A stretch of DNA of 51,323 nucleotides from Nitrososphaerota archaeon (GCA_023381255.1 JAMCTX010000016.1:1-51323); one strand, 5' to 3'. Shown: positions 14,913 through 22,732, numbered from the stretch's first letter. The notes: generated by a model not told the origin, from the sequence alone. A program made the numbers and translations.

Positions 14913-16310
14913 TTGATTGAACCTTCTAGCCTGACGCAAGCAATTACAGAATTAACCAACTTAGTAATCGCACAAACCCAGAGCATTAAAAAGAGCGGAA
15001 AAATAAACTATAATACAAATTATAATACATTTGCCAAGTTTGAAAGTCTTGATTATGATGCCACAACAGGTGGGTTAAATTGTAGTTTCCATTATGAGAC
15101 GCAGCCAAGTGAGGAGCCTGACCCCAAAGTTATTTATTCAATAATACTTTCAACGGTAAAACAATTCGAAAAGTATACAATCGTTCGCAAACAAATTTCT
15201 GCGTATAATGGCGTTAATGAATCACAGTCAGATCTTTGGTTGGGGCAATTTGTTGTAAAAGTAATATATGCTGTTTTACAGGATGATTCAGAATGGCCAA
15301 AACACGTTCAAAAATTGCAAGATGTTTTCCTTAATGACTTGGAGGATGCACCATTGGAATGGCACATAAAGGTTTACTTGAGTGGGATTGTAATGAGAGT
15401 CCCAGAGTTAAATCTCAATGATAACGTCAAAATCAGAAGAGCAACTGCAGAAGATTTCGAAGAATTATCCAAAAAAGATCTTCCGCTTTTCATATATGCA
15501 ACTTATAAGAATTTTCTTCTGAATGATTTTTCAACAATATTAGAGGTAAATACTACTGGCACATCAAAAGAAGTTCGCCCTCCTGCCTTTCCAGAAGTGA
15601 ATAAACTTATTTCAACATTGCAGTTATTCAGAAAGGGCTCTGTAAGGACCGTTTATACAACTTTTGATGCTAATACTATAACAAGAATTTTTGGGAGCGG
15701 GTACGCTTATTCAACACACCAATTTTTCCCTTCAAGATATGCATACCAGCTAAGCGAAGAAGACGGAGAGAAGCTGCGTGCGTTTATTACAAAAATTAAG
15801 GATCGGATCTCCCTTGATTTATACGGTCAAATACTGGCAAGCGACTTTATTGGAATCGCGTTGGCCCGTTATCAGGATTCAATATTAAGAATAGAGAGCT
15901 TTTCAAATAGAATTAGTTACGCCGTCATGGGGCTTGAGGCGCTGTTTTTAGGAGGCGGGGAAAATGGCGAATTCTCCTACAGGCTTGCCCAGAGGGTCTC
16001 TAAGCTTGTTTCAACAATTACTGGGGAAAATGCATTGGAGATATTTAATAATATGAACAAGGCGTATGAGATTAGAAGTAGCTTCGTACACGGGTCGGTT
16101 AGCTCTAAAAACGGCCCTGAGGAAGGTCGTATTTTTGAAAAGGTATCAGAGTACCTCAGGGAATCTATAATCGCATTTTTCATGCTAGAGCGAGTAACCA
16201 AAAAAGACATAATTCATAGTCTAGGCGAGTCATTGCTGGACAAGGATAAAGAAAAAGAGCTAAGGCAGATTATAGACAAGCATCAGCTTAACGAGTTAGT
16301 GAAACTTTAA
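14913..16310 (+). CDS. ApeA-like HEPN-domain protein, 465 aa
   Basis: Residues 320-450 resemble the ApeA-type HEPN domain: a helix containing SYAVMGLEALFLGG, then EFSYRLAQRVSKLVS, then YEIR388-SSFV-H393-G carrying the R-x4-H RNase motif, and a final hydrophobic helix (SIIAFFMLERV). In the ApeA family this domain is the RNA-cleaving effector of an anti-phage protein. The N-terminal 300 residues are unassigned and would be the sensing part if the analogy holds. TTG start; CTTTTAAATAATT at 14878-14890 gives a near-leaderless mRNA. Strongly AT-rich. The stop codon lies inside a 40-bp direct repeat (16291-16331). Confidence 0.65.
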   Translation: MIEPSSLTQAITELTNLVIAQTQSIKKSGKINYNTNYNTFAKFESLDYDATTGGLNCSFHYETQPSEEPDPKVIYSIILSTVKQFEKYTIVRKQISAYNGVNESQSDLWLGQFVVKVIYAVLQDDSEWPKHVQKLQDVFLNDLEDAPLEWHIKVYLSGIVMRVPELNLNDNVKIRRATAEDFEELSKKDLPLFIYATYKNFLLNDFSTILEVNTTGTSKEVRPPAFPEVNKLISTLQLFRKGSVRTVYTTFDANTITRIFGSGYAYSTHQFFPSRYAYQLSEEDGEKLRAFITKIKDRISLDLYGQILASDFIGIALARYQDSILRIESFSNRISYAVMGLEALFLGGGENGEFSYRLAQRVSKLVSTITGENALEIFNNMNKAYEIRSSFVHGSVSSKNGPEEGRIFEKVSEYLRESIIAFFMLERVTKKDIIHSLGESLLDKDKEKELRQIIDKHQLNELVKL

Positions 16311-16331
16311 CTATTGCCTCAAGCAGTTCTG
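16291..16331 (+). repeat. Copy 1 of 40-bp imperfect direct repeat
   Basis: Covers the last codons and stop of the ApeA-like gene. AAACTTTAACTATTGC (16303-16318) is identical to 17946-17961, and flanking positions agree with only a few substitutions, mostly transitions, and one 1-base gap. The second copy is at 17935-17974. Confidence 0.65.
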
Positions 16332-16353
16332 CGTTCTGGGTTAATTATGAAGC

Positions 16354-16398
16354 GTAGAATTTTAGGACTTATGTCACCCCATTGACTGCACGCTCTAC
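16354..16398 (-). repeat. Right arm of about 45-bp inverted repeat
   Basis: Inverted counterpart of 13365-13409, with central GGACTTATGTCACCCCATTG (16365-16384). The arms are about 2.9 kb apart and lie just outside the first and last genes of the enclosed module. Confidence 0.7.
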
Positions 16399-16449
16399 CG
16401 GTAATATATTCTTCAGTTTAAGCGCTTAAGCGTTTGTACAAATTTTGAT

Positions 16450-16668
16450 CTACACTTGAATGCCTTTCAGCAGGCGCCTTCCCTGCGGTGGATACTGCGA
16501 CTTCGACTTCATTATAATCATCTCCATGCAGCGGGAGGCGGCATAAGTCCTTGGGTCTACCACTAACCCGTGATTGAATGTTACAGCTAATGCGTTATGA
16601 ATAAAATTTAAATTTATGCCAAGCGTGTTGTAAAATATTGCATCCCAGCCAGTATCGGCAGGTAACAT
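16450..16668 (-). CDS. Possible small protein, 72 aa
   Basis: Frame from ATG 16668 (MLPADTGWDAIFYNTLGINL) to 16450, ending in a basic stretch (SKSQYPPQGRRLLKGIQV). A TTTATATATTTATCC box (plus-strand 16696-16710) lies about 30 nt upstream, as for other leaderless genes here. No family recognised. It could also be the remnant of a longer gene. Confidence 0.35.
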   Translation of the reverse strand: MLPADTGWDAIFYNTLGINLNFIHNALAVTFNHGLVVDPRTYAASRCMEMIIMKSKSQYPPQGRRLLKGIQV

Positions 16669-16712
16669 TCCTTACGCAAAAAAGGAAGAATTGGATAAAT
16701 ATATAAAAAAGC

Positions 16713-17867
16713 TTAGAGCGGTAGGGATGAGTTGTCCAATAGCGTTTGCGGGTTGGTTGGGGTGTTATACCATTGCAACGGGAAGTAAGACTGGGTTGGG
16801 CTGTAGGAAGGAACCGTCACTATATTGTTCTGATGCATGATTTGCAGCATAGACAGTAGTACATAGTCTGATTCACTTTGGGCAATAACCGATGCGCTCA
16901 TGGATCCATGTGGCGTAGGTGGGATGCCTCTATTTGTGAAATATTCAAAGGCGCTATCTGAGATGGTGCTGACTTCGATAAACGGTATAGGGTGCGATGT
17001 AGTTAATGTTGCCGCCAAAGCCGATGGATAATCTCCATCCTCGTCTATTTCATGGAACACTTTAACTGTCGCATTTATGAACGTTAAGTTTGTTAGCCAC
17101 ATATCCGACGATCCCTGGGTTCCAAAATAAAATACCTTTGGGTGATAGGGGCCAGTACCGTTGTTCACCCAAGCGGGTACGGTTGTCGCGCCCACTACTT
17201 TAGTAGCAGCTATCGAGGCTATCTTTACAAGCGTAGGATTAGAATAGAGATAGATAAAGTTGCCAAGAGATGAAACGCCGGTAAATTCGCCAGCATAGAG
17301 GCTGCCGTTTGGGGACATGTAGAAGTTGCCAAAATCCACCAGCCTGGTCCCTATTACGATATCTCCGATCTGCATCTCAGAAGGGGGTAAATGGGCTCCG
17401 GACGTACCAGGGTAAATCATCATAGTCAGGTTAAATAAGGCCGCCATCATTTCTGCGTTCAGGGATCTAGAAGCTATGCCACCAAGCTGCTCTATGTTCA
17501 TTACCACTGGAACCCCTTCAAGTGTTCCGACCATATAAGTGAAGGTGCCCGAAGTCACGTTGGCATACGGCTGGAAGGCATCCATTATAATAGTGTAGTT
17601 GGCTGGCCCTTTTGGTATCAATATTCCAGCTCTCGCGGTTCTGAATATGTAGGATGACACTGCAGATGGACTGGCGGAAGCAGATTTGGTTGCCAATGTT
17701 ATTGTAACTGGCACTAGCCCATAGTTGGTTGCTATGCTGTTTTGATATGAACGAGCCTCGTTCAATTGTGAATTCAATGACGATGAATATCCGATCATAT
17801 AAACCGAATATCCACCAAGCCCGACTATGATTATCATTAGAATTGCTACAATATATTTTAAATTCAT
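16713..17867 (-). CDS. Membrane-anchored extracellular protein, 384 aa
   Basis: The open frame begins at 17933, but a CCTTTATAAG box at 17889-17898 lies about 28 nt before ATG 17867, so the leaderless start MNLKYIVAILMIIIVGLGGY is preferred. That N-terminus is a single membrane helix or uncleaved signal anchor. The rest is Ser/Thr/Asn-rich with several N-x-S/T sites, typical of an archaeal extracellular protein. The middle (about 240-310) has a thioredoxin-like order of strands (KVFYFGTQGSSDMW, then TVKVFHEIDEDG) reminiscent of DUF929, but without the expected Cys pair. That relationship is weak. Its promoter is preceded by direct repeat copy 2. Confidence 0.6.
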   Translation of the reverse strand: MNLKYIVAILMIIIVGLGGYSVYMIGYSSSLNSQLNEARSYQNSIATNYGLVPVTITLATKSASASPSAVSSYIFRTARAGILIPKGPANYTIIMDAFQPYANVTSGTFTYMVGTLEGVPVVMNIEQLGGIASRSLNAEMMAALFNLTMMIYPGTSGAHLPPSEMQIGDIVIGTRLVDFGNFYMSPNGSLYAGEFTGVSSLGNFIYLYSNPTLVKIASIAATKVVGATTVPAWVNNGTGPYHPKVFYFGTQGSSDMWLTNLTFINATVKVFHEIDEDGDYPSALAATLTTSHPIPFIEVSTISDSAFEYFTNRGIPPTPHGSMSASVIAQSESDYVLLSMLQIMHQNNIVTVPSYSPTQSYFPLQWYNTPTNPQTLLDNSSLPL

Positions 17868-17934
17868 TAAGAAAAAATATAATAGACCCTTTATAAGGGT
17901 TGCTTGCTGTGTTTTGTTTACAGGCATTAACACG

Positions 17935-17974
17935 ACGAATTAATAAAACTTTAACTATTGCTTAAGCAGGTCTG
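17935..17974 (+). repeat. Copy 2 of 40-bp imperfect direct repeat
   Basis: Matches 16291-16331 in the same orientation; the perfect core is AAACTTTAACTATTGC (17946-17961). The first copy is the 3' end of the ApeA-like gene. The second lies between the secreted-protein promoter and the 3' end of the integrase gene. The segment between copies is about 1.6 kb. Confidence 0.65.
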
Positions 17975-18026
17975 AGCCGCAAAATGCAATTAAATCCAGC
18001 CACCAAATTACCGCTCTTCGGCCGTT

Positions 18027-19172
18027 TCAGCCTTTCCTGAGCATGCCTTCCAGCTCCTGCAGCTTCCTTTTCAGCTCCTCGAGCTGCCCCAGCACCTCCG
18101 CGTCAGGCAGCGCGGACTTTGCTATTTCCTCCGGGTTGAGCGGGGATCCGCATTTTCCGCAGTACCTCTGGCCAGGCGTGTTGTCGGCGCCGCACCTCGG
18201 GCATTTCACCGGGACAAATTCGGGTGCCTTGGGCTTTGCCTCCTTGCCCTTGTATATCTGCGCCAGCTTGTCGTCGAGGTCCGCGCTTGCCATGTGGACA
18301 TACCTTGACGGCGTGTCGCTGCCGGAAGCCCAGCCGTAGCGGAGCCTCATTTCATACTCGGTAAGATAGCGGGCGTTTGCCGTTGCCGACGAATGCCTGA
18401 AGAGATGGGGATATACGCGCTTCTTTATCCCTGCCTTTTTCGCCGTCCTTTTCAGCATGGCCTGGAGCTTTGCATACGAAAGGTGCTTCCCCTGCACAGA
18501 TTCCCAGAGCCACGCCTCCGGGTCGCCCTTTTCCGGGTGCTGGTCGAGCCACCGCGACAGCAGCGGCACGCTTGCAATCAGCCTTTCCGTCCTGCCCCCG
18601 GTCTTGCCGGAAACGCGTATTTTCGCGCCCATGTCGTCGAAACTCACGTCGCCTATCTTTGCGGGCAGTATTTCGCCTATCCTGAACCCGCCGTCGTACA
18701 ATACCGCTATTATTGCCTTGTCCCTTGCCGTTTTCGCATTGGCTATCAATGCCTTGACTTCCTCCTCGGTCAGGATGTCCGGCTCCCTGAGCTCGTTCCT
18801 CTTTACGCCGGTTTTTATCCATTTTACGACGTCAGGGTAGGGCGCGTTCCTGTCCAGGCTCCCCGTCAAAAGCCAGCGGTAGAACACCTTTATCATCTTC
18901 AGCTCCGTGTCCCTGGTCCACGCCTTCTTTGAGTTCGCCCTCAGCACGAACTTCTCTATGTCGTCCCTTGTCGCGTCCCTCAGCCCTTTCCCCATCAGGT
19001 CCGCGGCCAGGTGAAGCACCACCACGTACCTCTCGATCCTTGACAGCGAATAGTGCGCCGACTGCAGCGCCTTCACGAAATCAAGTATGTCCCCGTCCCT
19101 GACAAGCTTCAGCTCGTTTTCCAGGCGTATCCCCAGCCCATAGATGTCGCTCATGCCATATAGATAGGGCAT
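18027..19172 (-). CDS. Tyrosine recombinase/integrase with C-terminal zinc ribbon
   Basis: 381 aa. The N-terminal SAM-like core-binding domain (about 25-125) is followed by a catalytic domain with R164 (GGFRIGE), K190, H256-x2-R259 (HLFRH), W281 in place of the usual second His, and the nucleophile Y291 (PSRYVHM). After the catalytic domain come a zinc ribbon (CPRCG ... CGKCG, about 324-343) and a short coiled coil (LGQLEELKRKLQELEGML). XerA/phage-type enzymes perform site-specific integration; the extra ribbon is not part of the plain XerA enzyme. ATG 19172 or the inner ATG 19154 may be the start. Markedly GC-rich compared with neighbours. It lies next to ordinary chromosomal genes and probably marks the right end of the integrated element. 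Confidence 0.85.
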   Translation of the reverse strand: MPYLYGMSDIYGLGIRLENELKLVRDGDILDFVKALQSAHYSLSRIERYVVVLHLAADLMGKGLRDATRDDIEKFVLRANSKKAWTRDTELKMIKVFYRWLLTGSLDRNAPYPDVVKWIKTGVKRNELREPDILTEEEVKALIANAKTARDKAIIAVLYDGGFRIGEILPAKIGDVSFDDMGAKIRVSGKTGGRTERLIASVPLLSRWLDQHPEKGDPEAWLWESVQGKHLSYAKLQAMLKRTAKKAGIKKRVYPHLFRHSSATANARYLTEYEMRLRYGWASGSDTPSRYVHMASADLDDKLAQIYKGKEAKPKAPEFVPVKCPRCGADNTPGQRYCGKCGSPLNPEEIAKSALPDAEVLGQLEELKRKLQELEGMLRKG

Positions 19173-19354
19173 TGTACCTTTGCGTCCGCTGTCCGCTCGG
19201 GGCTTTAGCGATATCTCTTCTTATCTTTCGCGCATAAGCGGCTAGGTCATTTGGTCTGCCAATACGCAACATTATACACTACCACAGCTATCACCCTAAA
19301 ATCGGCTTTAAATATTTATATATTAAAAACGTCATTATCATTTTTTGATCACTT
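19173..19354. other. Probable element/chromosome boundary region
   Basis: Between the integrase and acyl-CoA dehydrogenase genes. No tRNA is recognisable here as an attachment target. GCTTTAAATATTTATATATT (19303-19322) carries the promoter of the dehydrogenase gene. The partner attachment site would lie outside the left edge, so the site itself cannot be defined. Confidence 0.4.
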
Positions 19355-20617
19355 ATGGAAGATATTCTTCTCACTGATGATGAAAAAAGAATAAAGTATG
19401 AGGCCCGAAAAATCGTAAAAGAAATTCCACATGAACTGATCAGGGAAATAGAAAGGGAGGAAGTTAAATTTCCCAGAGAATTTATTGAGGAAATAGCATC
19501 AAAACATGCTGCCGGTTTAAGGTTTCCTGTAGAATATGGCGGCAGGGACGCTACATGGGTTGCAGAAATGTCTGCCGTGGAGGAAATGGGTTACCTTGGT
19601 TTTACCTTGAGCTGCATGTACTCTCTGGGGTCCATAGTTGGTGAGCCGGTAAACAAATTTGGAACTAAAGAACAGAAGGAAAAATATCTTAAAGGCATTA
19701 CATCGGGTAAAAGATACGGTGCAGAGGCAATAACTGAGCCAACGGGCGGTTCAGACCTGTTTGGGATGATGAGGACAAGGGCAGTTAAAAGTGGTTCAAA
19801 ATATATCCTTAACGGCCAGAAGAGGTTTGTTGTCGGTGGGAGCGGCGCTGACTTTTTCGTAACATACGCAATAACAGACCCAGGCGCAAAACCCATAACG
19901 AATGGCATTACCGCCTTTGTAGTTGACAGGGAAAGCGCCGGTCTTAAGGTTGAAACCGTCTACGGGTTGATGGGAACCAGAGGCGGTGGAACTGCAAGGA
20001 TAATTTACAGGGACGTGGAACTTTCCGAGGAAAGCGTCATAGGGGAATTAAATCATGGATACGACGTCTTCAATGTGATGATGGTGCCAGAAAGGTTGAC
20101 TACAGCTGCCGGATCCTTGGGGGTTGCAATGGCTGCAATTGAAATCGCCACGGATTACGCAATGAAGAGGGAGGCATTCGGGAAAAAATTGATTGATCAT
20201 GAGGGCGTGAATTTCAAGATCGCGGAATCGCTTACGGCCATCCAGAACGCTTCATCCTTGGTGTATGCTGCGAGCAGGGCCGCGGACCTGCTTGAGCAGA
20301 AGAAAGTGAGCCTTTCCTATGTAAGGAAACTTGTTTCAATGTCAAAGTTGAATTCAACTGAAGTTATGTGGAAAACTGTAAATGATGCAATGCAGATTAT
20401 GGGCGGCATTGGTTACACAACCATATATCCTGTTGAAAGGCTGCTGAGGGATTCAAGGCTGGGCATGATATGGACAGGCACAAATGAAGTCATGAAGATG
20501 ATAATCCAGCATGAATTTGTCAAGGAAATTAAGGATCCGGCATATTTCTCCACAAGAAGGAACGTTCAGCTGGACGCGCTTGACTTTGACCTCGTAGAGG
20601 AAAAGGTATACGGGTGA
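19355..20617 (+). CDS. Acyl-CoA dehydrogenase
   Basis: 420 aa, full length for the FAD-dependent acyl-CoA dehydrogenase family, which forms the alpha-beta double bond of acyl-CoA thioesters and passes electrons to ETF. Recognisable segments: AEAITEPTGGSDL (FAD/substrate contact), KRFVVGGSGADFFVTYA, and a REAFGKKLIDHE-type FAD-binding loop in the C-terminal domain. The C-terminal loop usually holding the catalytic Glu reads IWTGTNEVM, with Thr in that place. Instead VPERLTTAAG has a Glu where isovaleryl-CoA and long-chain enzymes carry theirs. A branched-chain or long-chain substrate is therefore suggested. Monocistronic, with a TATA box at about 19305-19320. Confidence 0.85.
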   Translation: MEDILLTDDEKRIKYEARKIVKEIPHELIREIEREEVKFPREFIEEIASKHAAGLRFPVEYGGRDATWVAEMSAVEEMGYLGFTLSCMYSLGSIVGEPVNKFGTKEQKEKYLKGITSGKRYGAEAITEPTGGSDLFGMMRTRAVKSGSKYILNGQKRFVVGGSGADFFVTYAITDPGAKPITNGITAFVVDRESAGLKVETVYGLMGTRGGGTARIIYRDVELSEESVIGELNHGYDVFNVMMVPERLTTAAGSLGVAMAAIEIATDYAMKREAFGKKLIDHEGVNFKIAESLTAIQNASSLVYAASRAADLLEQKKVSLSYVRKLVSMSKLNSTEVMWKTVNDAMQIMGGIGYTTIYPVERLLRDSRLGMIWTGTNEVMKMIIQHEFVKEIKDPAYFSTRRNVQLDALDFDLVEEKVYG

Positions 20618-20927
20618 AGCAATAACTTGAAATCAATGCTATAAAACTTCACCGTGCTTTCATACTATACCTAGAAAATGAACTAAATTGAAGTAAAACT
20701 GCAAAAGCTCTATTTGGAGTAATTAAAGAGGATACGTTTCAGGAAGCTTTTTTGGCCTTTAAAGCGTTAAAATCGCTCCTCACGATGTGCTAAGCAGGAA
20801 CAATCGGGCCAAAGTCAGGGATTATCTACAAAATAAGCCCCGATGCTCTGGCTAGGAATTGCTCACAGTTAAATTATGATGGCGTGTAGTATTATTACAA
20901 TAAAAAAAATAAAAATTTATAAAAAAA
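20618..20927. other. 310-base intergenic region, possibly decayed coding sequence
   Basis: No complete gene. A short open stretch around 20697-20790 (reading SKTAKALFGVIKEDTFQEAF) and another around 20790-20840 in a different register look protein-like but are broken by stops. This may be a remnant of a lost gene. An A/T-rich run at 20900-20930 precedes the 3' end of the convergent gene. Confidence 0.3.
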
Positions 20928-21521
20928 TTAAATTTGCTTTGCAGCTTCCAAGTATGTAGTTAGCAGTGATGTATGCAAATTGTGACCTGGTTGCTTGTTG
21001 AGCGGCATAATTGAGACAACCGGGGTCAGTATGTACCTTATGCTTCTTCCGGCATGCGATTCAACAATATGCGTGTGCAGGTCAACAAGGACACCGGTCA
21101 TTTTTGTGTAGTTGGTAACTGGAACCTTGATTATGCCGCTGGGAACGAACAACGCGTATTTGTTCCCGCTTATTACGAGGGTGGCATTGCTCACATAGAA
21201 CCTGATCTGAGTCACCGTTGAATTCTCCGGAACCTTGAACACGGCCACCACTTTCGAAACATTCAACAGGTGCATCAGGTTTATCTGCTGATTGACCGAA
21301 GAATACAGCCAGGAACCGTTGTTAATTTGTATGGCGACCTCAGAGAAGTTTACGTTCACTGCCTGAGTGCCTGATGGAACAGATGGCGGGTCTGTTAAAA
21401 GCACTGAAAATGTGGATCCGCCGCCTGCGGGCGCTGCCATTGGAAGGTATAGATATGCATAACTTGCGCCTCCTGCTGCGATTATTGCCGCAATTGCTAC
21501 TGCTAAAATTTTGCTGTTCAT
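20928..21521 (-). CDS. Membrane-anchored DUF4382-like protein, 197 aa
   Basis: The N-terminus (SKILAVAIAAIIAAGGASYA) is a signal anchor or cleavable signal. Residues 38-165 follow the pattern of DUF4382: LLTDPPSVPSGTQAVNVNFS, then EVAIQINNGSW, then a hydrophobic INLMHLL segment and paired strands (RFYVSNATLVISGNKYALFV). DUF4382 proteins are extracytoplasmic beta proteins of unknown function found in bacteria and archaea. No partner gene is adjacent. Starts at ATG 21521. Confidence 0.6.
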   Translation of the reverse strand: MNSKILAVAIAAIIAAGGASYAYLYLPMAAPAGGGSTFSVLLTDPPSVPSGTQAVNVNFSEVAIQINNGSWLYSSVNQQINLMHLLNVSKVVAVFKVPENSTVTQIRFYVSNATLVISGNKYALFVPSGIIKVPVTNYTKMTGVLVDLHTHIVESHAGRSIRYILTPVVSIMPLNKQPGHNLHTSLLTTYLEAAKQI

Positions 21522-21608
21522 CGCATAATATGTTTATGGCTTGCCCTTATTAGGGGAAGCATGAAACCCCGGCGGAACGAGCCGGAACGCGCCACTGCAT
21601 TCAGCGTG

Positions 21609-22214
21609 CTATTCAAGAGCCACTTCCTTTGGCACGAAGTTGAGGGTCTGCTGCACAAGCGCGTTTTCCGCATGCAGGCCGTAAAGCTCGGTGTATATTT
21701 TCAGTATCATCCTTCTTACAGTCGCCCCATTCAGCGTGCTTCTGGGCGTTAATGCCATGAGAATCATCCGCGTTGGTTCACCGCCGCTTAGAGGCGGCAG
21801 AATATAGCGCACGTTCGCAAGCAGCTTTCCGCCGTTTTTGCGATAGAACATGACGCGCAATTTCTTCTGGTCCCTGCGCTCGCCGCAGGATGGGTCCTCA
21901 ACTTCAAGCAGAAGCTGCCTTCCCATGGAGGACAGGTATTTCACAAAGCCAGTCCCTATGCCCTTGCCCCTTTCCTCGCGCTTTACTGCAAGCGTATCTA
22001 AAAGGTCAAATCCGTCCAGAAGTGTAAACAGCAGCGCCATGGCAGCTACCCCCTCTTCAGTTACAGCTACATACAGCCGCTCCTTATTGCTCTGTATATT
22101 TTTTAATTTCACATTAAGGGGCTGCTTTTCCTCGGGCGGAAAGGAGCTGTCATATATTTTCATTGCTGGCTCCAGCTCGTTAAAACCGGCTTCCCTGAAA
22201 TATGCGCCTTGCAT
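21609..22214 (-). CDS. GNAT-family N-acetyltransferase
   Basis: 201 aa. The acetyl-CoA binding loop is visible as KREERGKGIGTGFVKYL (about 78-94), preceded by the beta strand FDLLDTLAV and followed by LLLEVEDP and MFYRKNGGKLL, the usual end of the GNAT fold. The substrate cannot be named from sequence. The next 45 residues (NGATVRRMILKIYTELYGLH) extend beyond the minimal domain. Divergent from the Lsm-like gene at 22276. Confidence 0.75.
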   Translation of the reverse strand: MQGAYFREAGFNELEPAMKIYDSSFPPEEKQPLNVKLKNIQSNKERLYVAVTEEGVAAMALLFTLLDGFDLLDTLAVKREERGKGIGTGFVKYLSSMGRQLLLEVEDPSCGERRDQKKLRVMFYRKNGGKLLANVRYILPPLSGGEPTRMILMALTPRSTLNGATVRRMILKIYTELYGLHAENALVQQTLNFVPKEVALE

Positions 22215-22275
22215 TGAGCGTCACCGTTATGGGTCAGCCGGCATAATATTAAAACACCTTCCTGCAAAAAATTAA

Positions 22276-22728
22276 ATGCTTAAATACCATCCGTTTTATG
22301 AATTAATCAAATTGTCATCTATATTTGAGAAAAAATTTAATGAAGAGCTGTTATCCATGATAGGCAAAAAGGTCAAGGTGGTGGCTGAATCCGGAGAGGA
22401 ATCCGGCACATTCCTTGCGGCCGACTCAAACCTTAACATAATTTTAGAAACAAAAATAGAGGGGGGAATAAAGAAGATAGTTTACAGCTCCAAAGAGATA
22501 AGAAAAATAGTCCTGCTTGAGGAGCCGTTTGACCTGAAAGCCCTTGCTGACAGGCTGAACAGGGTGTTTCCGGGGCTGGTCAAGTTAAGGGAAGACATAG
22601 AGGCAATAATAATCATGGACAAAATCAAGGTTACCAAAACCGGGGTAGTGGAGGGCAGCGGCCCTTCGGCTGACAAGGTAAAACAGGTATATGATTCCTA
22701 TCTGCAGGAACTTTCCAGCAAGAAATAA
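22276..22728 (+). CDS. Lsm/Sm-like RNA-binding protein, 150 aa
   Basis: Residues about 22-75 follow the Sm fold: a helix (SIFEKKFNEELLSMIG), then KKVKVVAESGEESGTFLAAD, NLNIILETKI and a last strand KEIRKIVLLEE. A further 70-residue C-terminal alpha/beta extension (LADRLNRVFPGLVKLRED) is reminiscent of the longer archaeal SmAP3-type proteins. The family binds U-rich RNA as rings. ATG 22276 is preceded by ATAATATTAAAA (22243-22254), suggesting a leaderless message. The gene converges with dinB, leaving 4 bases. Confidence 0.65.
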   Translation: MLKYHPFYELIKLSSIFEKKFNEELLSMIGKKVKVVAESGEESGTFLAADSNLNIILETKIEGGIKKIVYSSKEIRKIVLLEEPFDLKALADRLNRVFPGLVKLREDIEAIIIMDKIKVTKTGVVEGSGPSADKVKQVYDSYLQELSSKK

Positions 22729-22732
22729 CCGG

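Larger units (their letters stand above)
16311..16712. other. 400-base intergenic region with right IR arm
   Basis: Contains the rest of direct repeat copy 1, the right arm of the long inverted repeat (16354-16398), a palindrome-like TTAAGCGCTTAAGCG (16420-16434), and a possible leftward 72-codon gene (16450-16668) with its own TATA box. No RNA gene recognised. Confidence 0.45.

Noticed and set aside
13892-16728. Short match AGAGCGGTAG at about 13897 and 16711 as further repeat ends
   Set aside because: Only about ten bases agree and the flanks are unrelated. Likely chance.
18393-18932. 179-codon plus-strand frame inside the integrase gene
   Set aside because: Antisense shadow created by the high GC content of the integrase gene.
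19081-19272. 63-codon minus-strand frame overlapping the integrase start
   Set aside because: It ends inside the integrase gene in another register, shows no domain, and has no TATA box at leaderless spacing. A truncated upstream gene cannot be fully excluded.
19173-19354. tRNA gene as integration target next to the integrase
   Set aside because: No acceptor, anticodon or T-arm pattern is visible on either strand.
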